A stretch of 64,000 nucleotides of DNA from Aegilops tauschii subsp. strangulata (taxonomy: Eukaryota > Streptophyta > Magnoliopsida > Poales > Poaceae), in the NCBI RefSeq assembly GCF_002575655.3, contig NC_053035.3:90855322-90919321 (forward strand), read 5' to 3'. Positions 56,328-64,000 of this stretch are shown in pieces. Below the pieces are notes generated by a model. The model saw nothing but the letters and a program-made list of their open reading frames with translations, did no database searches and was not told the DNA's origin. The stretch's first letter is position 1. The number at the start of each line of letters is the position of its first letter. The translations under genes were made by a program, and so were the position numbers.

Positions 56328-58435
56328 AGAAACTAGAAAACAAGCAAACTATGCGATGAAAACAGAATCTGTCAGAAACAGAACATTCTGTAATGATCTG
56401 AACAGCAACCATACTTCTGCTACTCCAAAAATTATGAAATAAATTGGTGGACGTGAGGAATTTGTCTATTAATCTTCTGCAAAAAGAATCAACTCAAAAT
56501 CACTCTTCTGTAAAAAAAATGGCAGCTAATCTCGTGAGTGCAAAGTTTCTGTTTTTTACAGCAAGATCACATTAACTTTCACCCAAGTCTTCCCAAAGGT
56601 CTTACTTGGAACTTTATTGAAACAAAAGCTATAAAACATGATTACTACAGTAGCTTAATCATGTAAACACGCAAAAGCAGTAAGGATAAATATTGGGCTG
56701 TCTCCCAACAAGCGCTTTTCTTTAGTGCCTTTTAGCTAGGCATGATGATTTCAATGATGCTCACATAAAAGAAAAGAATTGAATCATAAAGAGAGCATCA
56801 TGAAGAATATGACTAGCACATTTAACCCTAACTCACTTCCTATGCCTAGGGATTTTGTGAGCACAAAATTTGTAGGAACAAGAATCAACTAGCATAGGAA
56901 GGCAAAACAAGTAAAACTTTAAGCACATAGAGGGGAAACTTGATATTATTGCAACTCCTACAAGCATATATTCCTCCCTCATAATAATTTTCAGTAGCAT
57001 CATGAATGAATTTAACAATATAACCATCACATAAAGCATTCTTTTCATGATCTACAAGCATAGAAAATTTTCTACTCTCCACATAAGCAAAATTCTTCTC
57101 ATTCGGAATAGTGGGATCACTAATTCCTAAAGTTGACACTCTTCCAAACCAGCTTTAGATGATAGTATTATTCATAATCCAAAAGATATAAGTGAAGTTC
57201 ATGGAGCATTCTACAATTAATATAGTCTAACCAATATACAAGCTCAAAAAATATATAAGTGAAGCACACGAAGCATTCTATAAAACCATACTTAAAAGAT
57301 TTAAGTGAAGCGGAAAGAGCATTCTATAAGGTCATAATCAAAATATATAAGTGAAGCACATGAAGTATTCTATAAATCAATGAAGGTCTATCTCATACTA
57401 GCATGGTTCTTAAAGAAAAAGAAAAACACAAAGGACACAAATCACGTGAACAAAACAAAAACCGAGGTATACCGATAATTGTTGAAGAAGAAAGATGGGA
57501 TGCCGACCGGGGCATCCCCAAGCTTAGATGCTTGAGTATCATTGAAATATTTACTTGGGGTGCCTTGGGAATCCCCAAGATTGAACTCTTGCCTCTCTTT
57601 ATTCTTCTCATATTGATAGCTCCTCGATCTTCGAACACTTCATCCACACAAAACTTTAACAAAAACTTTGTGAGATCCGTTAGTGTAATAAAGCGAACTA
57701 CCACTTTAAGGTACTGTAATGAACTCATTCTTTATTTATATTGGTGTTAAACCTACTGTATTGCAACTTCTCTATGGTTCATACCCCCCGATACTAGCCA
57801 TAGATTCATCAAAATAAGCAAACAACACGCGAAAAACAGAATCTGTTAAAAACAGGACAGTCTGTAGTAATCTGGAAGTTTAGTAAACTTCTGTAACTCC
57901 AAAAATTATGAAATAATATGACAATTTGAAAATTTTGTACAGAAGTAATGTGCAAAATGTTTCAGACCCATTTGACCTTCCAGTAAAAAAATGTAAAATC
58001 ACGTGCTACAGCCAAAGTTTCTATTTTTGTTCTACACATAGTAAACAAGCAATCTAATCATCCTAAAACCAAAGCTTGGCACATTATTTTTATAATACAA
58101 TGGATATATACAAGGGGATAATTATTTACAGAGAAACTTCCATGAAAAATTCTACATTGTTTCCGTGAGCATGAACACAAGTGCTCAAGGTCGACCCTCA
58201 CTTCTTCAATGCATAACTTTCCAATCACTTCTCTTTTTGAAAAACTTTTTATGCATGAGAGGCAAGTAAATTTTTTTGTATTTTCATTCTTTAAAAAAAA
58301 TTGTGAGTTTCACCCACAACTAAACAGAAACAAAAAGGAAAAACAAAATCTACTTAGTGAAGAAAGCAAACAAGCACACACGAGAATATCAACCCCACGC
58401 TATTGCTCCCCGGCAACGGCGCCAGAAAAGAGTCT
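56310..58435 (-). mobile_element. Internal fragments of Sabrina/WHAM-like gypsy elements
   Basis: Minus-strand internal sequence ending in a tRNA-Asp-type PBS (CCCCGGCAACGGCGCCA at about 58410-58426). The ACAGAATCTG block occurs twice (about 56370-56640 and 57830-58110), and the order of shared blocks differs from the intact elements, so two fragments appear joined near 57170. 56885-57139 holds a gag-end-like frame (TENYYEGG) related to 11038-11100. The left boundary with the Fatima-like element is approximate. Confidence 0.65.
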
Positions 58436-59959
58436 TGATGACCCACAAGTATAGGGGATCTATCGTAATCCTTTCGATAAGTAAGAGTGTCGAGCCCAAC
58501 AAGGAGCAGAAGGAAATGACAAGCGGTTTTTAGTAAGGTATTCTCTGCAAGCACTGAAATTATCGGTAACAGATAGTTTTGTGATAAGCTAATTTGTAAC
58601 GAGTAACACGTAATGAAAGTAAATAAGGTGCAGCAAGATGGCCCAATCCTTTTTGTAGCAAAGGACAAGCCTGGACAAACTCTTATATGAAGGAAAACGC
58701 TCCCGGGGACACATGGGAATTATCGTTAAGCTAGTTTTCATCACGTTCATATGATCCGCGTTCGTTACTTTGATAATTTGATATGTGGGTGGACCGGTGC
58801 TTGGGTGCTGCCCTTCCTTAGACAAGCATCCCACTTATGATTAACCTCTATTGCAAGCATCCGCAACTACAAAAGAAGTATTAAGGTAAACCTAACCATA
58901 GCATGAAACATATGGATCCAAATCAGCCCCTTACGAAGCAACACATAAACTAGGGTTTAAGCTTCTGCAACTCTAGCAACCCATCATCTACTTATTACTT
59001 CCCAATGCCTTCCTCTAGGCCCAAATAATGGTGAAGTGTCATGTAGTCGACGTTCACATAACACCACTAGAGGAGAGACAATATACATCTCATCAAAATA
59101 TCGAACGAATACCAAATTCACATGACTACTTATAGCAAGACCTATCCCATGTCCTCGGGAACAAATGTAACTACTCACAAATCATATTCATGTTGATAAT
59201 CAGAGGGGTATTAATATGCATAAAGGATCTGAACATATGATCTTCCACCAAATAAACCAACTAGCATCAACTACAAGGAGTAATCAACACTACTAGCAAC
59301 CCACAAGTACCAATCTGAGGTTTTGGGACAAAGATTGGATACAAGAGATGAACTAGGGTTTTAGAGGAGATGGTGCTGGTGAAGATGTTGATGGAGATTG
59401 ACCCCCTCCCAATGAGAGGATCGTTGGTGATGACGATGGCGATGATTTCCCCCTCCCGGAGGGATGTTTCCCCGGCAGAACAGCTCCGCCGGAGCCCTAG
59501 ATTGGTTCCGCCAAGGTTCCGCCTCGTGGCTGCGGTCTTTCGTCCTGAAAGCTTGCTTATGATTTTTTCCAGGGTAAAAGACTTCATATAGCAGAAGATG
59601 GGCACCGGAGGCCTGCCAGGGGGCCCATGAGGCAGGGGAGCGCGCCCAGGGGGGTAGGGCGCGCCCCCCACCCTCGTGGCTAGGGTGTGGGCCCCCTCTG
59701 GTGGATTCTTTCGCCAGTATTTTTTATTAATTCGAAAACGTGCCTCCTTGAAGTTTTGGGACTTATGGAGTTGTGCAGAATAGGTCTCTAATATTTGCTC
59801 CTTTTCCAGCCCAGAATTCCAGCTGCCGGCATTCTCCCTCTTCATGTAAACCTTGTAAAATAAGAGAGAAAAGGCATAAGTATTGTGACATAACGTGTAA
59901 TAACAGCCCATAATGCAATAAATATCGATATAAAAGCATGATGCAAAATGGACGTATCA
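58436..59959 (-). repeat. Sabrina-like LTR flanked by PBS and PPT
   Basis: About 1524 bp, plus-strand edges TGATGACCCACAAG and GGACGTATCA. A PBS lies on its left side and a polypurine-type ACTCCCCAAAGCTTAG on its right side, so it was at once the 5' LTR of the sequence to the left and the 3' LTR of that to the right. No TSD pair is visible. The family name is from memory. Confidence 0.75.
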
Positions 59960-60433
59960 ACTCCCCAAAGCTTAGACCTCGCTTGTCCTCAAGCAGAAGC
60001 CGATAACGAAAAATATGTCCACATGTTTAGAGATAGAGGTGTCGATAAAATAAAATACGGACATGAGGGCATCATGATCATTCTTATAAAAGCAATATAT
60101 TGTCATATGGTTTCTTATGCTCAAGTAACAATCTATTCACAATGTAAGGTATGAATCAGAAACTTCATTGAGAACCAACAAACTATAATCTTAGTCATTG
60201 AAGCAATTGCAATTTATCATAACATCGGAAAGAGTCAATATAAGAGCTTTTCAGCAAGTCCACATACTCAACTATCATTTAGTCTTTCATAATTGCTAAC
60301 ACTCACGCAATACTTATGGGTATGGAGTTTTAATCGGACACATAGAAAGATAGGGGCTTATAGTGTTGCCTCCCAACCTTTTACCTCAAGGGTAATGTCA
60401 ACAATAATAATTCATGCTAACTTACATCCAATT

Positions 60434-60490
<57 letters not shown>

Positions 60491-61634
60491 GATCTTTCCA
60501 ACACAATGTGCTTGCCAAAGGATAAAATGTAAAAAGGAAAGGTGAAGATCACCATGACTCTTGCATAAGGTTAAGACAAAAGTAAAAGATAGGCCCTTTC
60601 GCAGAGGGAAGCAGAGGTTGTCATGTTCTTTTATGGTTGGATGCACGAAATCTTAATGCAAAAGAATGTCACTTTATATTGCCACTTGTGATATGGACCT
60701 TTATTATGCAGTCCGTCGCTTTTATTGCTTCCATATCACAAGATCGTATAAAGCTTATTTTCTCCACACTAATAAATCATACATATTTAGAGAGCAATTT
60801 TTATTGCATACAACAATGACAACTTACTTGAAGGATCTCACTCAATCCATAGGTAGGTATGGTGGACTCTCATGGCAAAACCGGGTTTATGGATATTTGG
60901 AAGCACAAGTAGTATCTCTACTTGGTGCAAAGAATTTGGCTAGCATGAGGGGGAAAGGCAAGCTCAACATGTTGGATGATTCATGACAATATACTTTATT
61001 TCGGATATAAGAAAACATAACCCATTACGTTGTCTTCCTTGTCCAACATCAACTCTTTAGCATGTCATATTTTAATGAGTGCTCACAATCATAAAAGATG
61101 TCCAAGATAGTATATTTATATGTGAAAACCTATCTTTCTTTATTACTTCGTATTAATTGCAACGATGAACAAAACTGTGTTTGTCAACTCTCAACAACTT
61201 TTATTCGTCATATTCTTTATATGTGAATTCATTACTCTCCATAAGATCAATATGATCTCTTTGTTTCTTTTTATTCTTTCTCTATTCTTTTATTTTTATT
61301 CCCTCATGATCATAGCAAGATAATCAAGCCCTTGACTCAACACTAATCTTTATTATATATAGCTCACGAACTCGATTACATAGAAGGATCATAAAACAAA
61401 ACTCAAAACTAAATCATACTAAAACTTTATTCTACTAGATCAAGATACTACCAAAAGGATCGAACTAAGAAAAACGGTAAAGATAGGAGTGTGATGGTGA
61501 TACGATACCGGGGCACCTCCCCCATGCTTGGCAGTTGCCAAGGGGAGTGCCCATACTAGATACTTAGTTCTCCTTTGCGGATGAAGAAGATGGTGGTGAT
61601 GATGGATAGTCGCACATCGAGCGTAGGAGATACT
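59960..61634 (-). mobile_element. 3' internal fragment of a Sabrina-like element
   Basis: It begins with the polypurine tract and continues as AT-rich non-coding internal sequence in minus orientation. No ORF is supported. It is cut off at about 61634 by another LTR. Confidence 0.65.
60436..60487. repeat. (AT)n microsatellite
   Basis: About 26 uninterrupted AT units inside the Sabrina-like internal fragment. Length is likely to vary between accessions. Confidence 0.95.
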
Positions 61635-62541
61635 AGCTACCTCTTGAGCACTGCGTTGGTTTTCCCTTGAAGAGGAAAGGGTGATGCAGCAAAGTAGCAT
61701 AAGTATTTCCCTCAGTTTTTGAGAACCAAGGTATCAATCCGGTAGGAGGCCACGCACGAGTCCCTCGCACCTACACAAACAAATAAATCCTCGCAACCAA
61801 CGCGATAAGGGGTTGTCAATCCCTTCACGGTCACTTACGAGAGTGAGATCTGATAGATATGATAAGATAATATTTTTGGTATTTTTATGATAAAGATGCA
61901 AAGTAAAGTAAACAAAATAAAAACGGCGCAAGAAATAGCTAAGTGTTGGAAGATTAATATGATGGAAAACAGACCCCCGGGCCATAGGTCTCACTAGTGG
62001 CTTCTCTCAAGAGCATAAGTATTTACGGTGGGTGAACAAATTACTGTTGAGCAATTGACAGGATTGAGCATAGTTATGAGAATATCTAGGTATGATCATG
62101 TATATAGGCATCACGTCCGAGACAAGTAGACCGACTCCTGCCTGCATCTACTACTATTACTCCACACATCGACCGCTATCCAGCATGCATCTAGAGTATT
62201 AAGTTCATAAGAACATAGTAACACTTAGCAAGATGACATGATGTAGAGGGATAAATTCATGCAATATGATAAAAAACCCCATCTTGTTATCCTCGATGGC
62301 AACAATACAATACGTGCCTTGCTGCCCCTATTGTCACTGGGAAAGGACGCCGCAAGTTTGAACCCAAAGCTAAGCACTTCTCCCATTGCAAGAAAGATCA
62401 ATCTAGTAGGCCAAACCAAACTGATAATTCGAAGAGACTTGCAAAGATAACCAATCATACATAAAAGAATTCAGTGAAGATTCAAATATTGTTCATAGAT
62501 AAACTTGATCATAAACCCACAATTCATCGGTCTCAACAAAC
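61635..62541 (-). repeat. Truncated LTR, same family as 28362-29924
   Basis: It begins with TAGCTACCTCTTGAGC (TGCTACCTCTTG in the other copies) and is collinear with the first ~910 bp of those LTRs in the same orientation. It stops at TCTCAACAAAC, where the Angela-type LTR starts. The remainder is presumably right of the window, so whether it is solo or part of an element is unknown. Confidence 0.8.
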
Positions 62542-64000
62542 TGTTGGAAATATGCCCTAGAGGCAATAATAAATGGTTATTATTATATTTCTTTGTTCAT
62601 GATAATTGTCTATTGTTCATGCTATAATTGTGTTATCCGGAAATCGTAATACATGTGTGAATACATAGACCACAACGTGTCCCTAGTAAGCCTCTAGTTG
62701 ACTAGCTCGTTGATCAACAGATAGTCATGGTTTCCTGACTATGGACATTGGATGTCATTGATAACGGGATCACATCATTAGGAGAATGATGTGATGGACA
62801 AGACGCAATCCTAAGCATAGCGCAAAGATCGTGTAGTTCGTTTGCTAGAGCTTTTCCAATGTCAAGTATCTTTTTCCTTAGACCATGAGATCGTGTAACT
62901 CCCGGATACCGTAGGAGTGCTTTGGGTGTGCCAAACGTCACAACGTAACTGGGTGACTATAAAGGTACACTACGGGTATCTCTGAAAGTGTCTGTTGGGT
63001 TGACACGGATCGAGACTGGGATTTGTCACTCCGTATGACGGAGAGGTATCTCTGGGCCCACTCGGTAATGCATCATCATAATGAGCTCAATGTGACTAAG
63101 GAGTTAGCCACGGGATCATGCATTACGGTACGAGTAAAGAGACTTGCCGGTAACGAGATTGAACAAGGTATTGGGATACCGACGATCGAATCTCGGGCAA
63201 GTAACATACCGATTGACAAAGGGAATTGTATACGGGATTGATTGAATCCTCGACATCGTGGTTCATCCGATGAGATCATCGTGGAACATGTGGGAGCCAA
63301 CATGGGTATCCAGATCCCGCTGTTGGTTATTGACCGGAGAGGCGTCTCGGTCATGTCTGCATGTCTCCTGAACCCGTAGGGTCTACACACTTAAGGTTCG
63401 GTGACGCTAGGGTTGTAGAGATATTAGTATGCGGAAACCCGAAAGTTGTTTGGAGTCCCGGATGAGATCCCGGACGTCACGAGGAGTTCCGAAATGGTCC
63501 GGAGGTGAAGAATTATATATAGGAAGTCCAGTTTCGGCCACCGGGAAAGTTTCGGGGGTTATCGGTATTGTACCGGGACCACCGGAAGGGTCCCGGGGGT
63601 CCACCGGGTGGGGCCACCTGTCCCAGAGGGCCCCATGGGCTGAAGTGGGAGGGGAACCAGCCCCTAGTGGGCTGGGGCGCGCCCCTTGGGCCTCCCCCTG
63701 CGCCTAGGGTTGGAAACCCTAGGGGTGGGGGGCGCCCCACTTGGCTTGGGGGGCAAGCCACCCCCCTTGGCCGCCCCCCCCAGATGGGATCTCCAGGGGG
63801 GCGCCCCCCAGGGCCCCTATAAATAGTGGGGGGAGGGAGGGCAGCAGTACTACAGCCCCTGGCGCCTCCCTCTCCCCCTGCAACACCTCTCCCTCCCGCT
63901 TGCGCTTGGCGAAGCCCTGCCGGGATCCCCGCTACTTCCACCACCACGCCGTCGTGCTGCTGGATCTCCATCAACCTCTCCTTTCCCCTTGCTGGATCAA
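62542..64000 (+). mobile_element. BARE1/Angela-type copia LTR, runs off the window
   Basis: It starts TGTTGGAAATATGCCCTAGA, the hallmark start of BARE1/WIS/Angela LTRs, and continues for 1459 bp to the edge without reaching the LTR end. The sequence before it, CAAAC (62537-62541), is the presumptive TSD. Two TATA boxes are visible, TATATATA at 63514-63521 and TATAAATA at 63818-63825, matching the two-promoter layout described for BARE1. The ORFs inside (63023-63974) are chance frames in LTR sequence. Confidence 0.88.
63514..63521 (+). promoter_or_regulatory. Upstream TATA box of the Angela-type LTR
   Basis: TATATATA, followed by AGGAAGTCC. The second box (TATAAATA) is ~300 bp downstream. Two alternative promoters are known for BARE1-family LTRs. 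Confidence 0.6.

Noticed and set aside
63023..63974. ORFs within the Angela-type LTR
   Set aside because: BARE1-family LTRs are non-coding and the frames are low-complexity Pro/Gly.

Overview
This window looks like a piece of a large grass genome, almost certainly Triticeae (wheat, goatgrass or barley). Most of it is nested transposable elements. The repeat types I recognise by eye (BARE1/Angela-type copia LTR, Fatima-like and Sabrina/WHAM-like gypsy LTRs, a CACTA element with subterminal repeats) and a DUF6598 gene, a grass-specific family, all point that way. Family names are recalled, not searched. Element boundaries rest on termini, target-site duplications (TSDs), primer-binding sites (PBS) and reading frames that resume across insertions.

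1-37231 is one degenerate Ty3/gypsy element (minus strand; left end outside the window) carrying two deep nests. Nest A: a CACTA transposon (283-18993, TSD ATA) cuts the gypsy integrase. The CACTA holds host-gene fragments: a DUF295 pseudogene (1007-2383), an AP2/ERF-like gene (8064-17188), an unidentified spliced fragment (17791-18171) and a doubtful Pro/Ala-rich ORF (3185-3730), plus an array of ~504-bp tandem repeats. A complete LTR retrotransposon (8363-16690, TSD GTCCG) sits inside the AP2 frame, and an 849-bp Mutator-type foldback element (11637-12485, TSD TTTATAAAA) sits inside that. Nest B: a copia element (23560-36903, TSD ATCAG) splits the gypsy 5' LTR. It is itself interrupted by a solo LTR (25284-26852, TSD CTCGG) and by a complete non-autonomous Athila-like element (28362-35681, TSD CATCC).

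37232-44902 is the only gene island. A three-exon DUF6598 gene (37280-39480) starts 48 bp from the gypsy LTR edge. An intronless, shortened STIP/TFIP11-like G-patch gene lies on the minus strand (40993-42120). A degenerate LINE follows (42893-44902).

44903-64000 is again transposon: a Fatima-like gypsy with two abutting LTRs, gag-protease, no recognisable reverse transcriptase or integrase, and an antisense ORF. A 4.2-kb probable solo LTR (45997-50245, TSD CTACG) interrupts its gag. Rearranged Sabrina/WHAM-like pieces follow (about 56310-61634), then a truncated LTR and the start of an Angela-type LTR running off the right edge. Nearly all element ORFs are broken, often by a stop where glutamine would be expected, which suggests decay of methylated DNA. 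Only the DUF6598 and STIP-like genes look intact.
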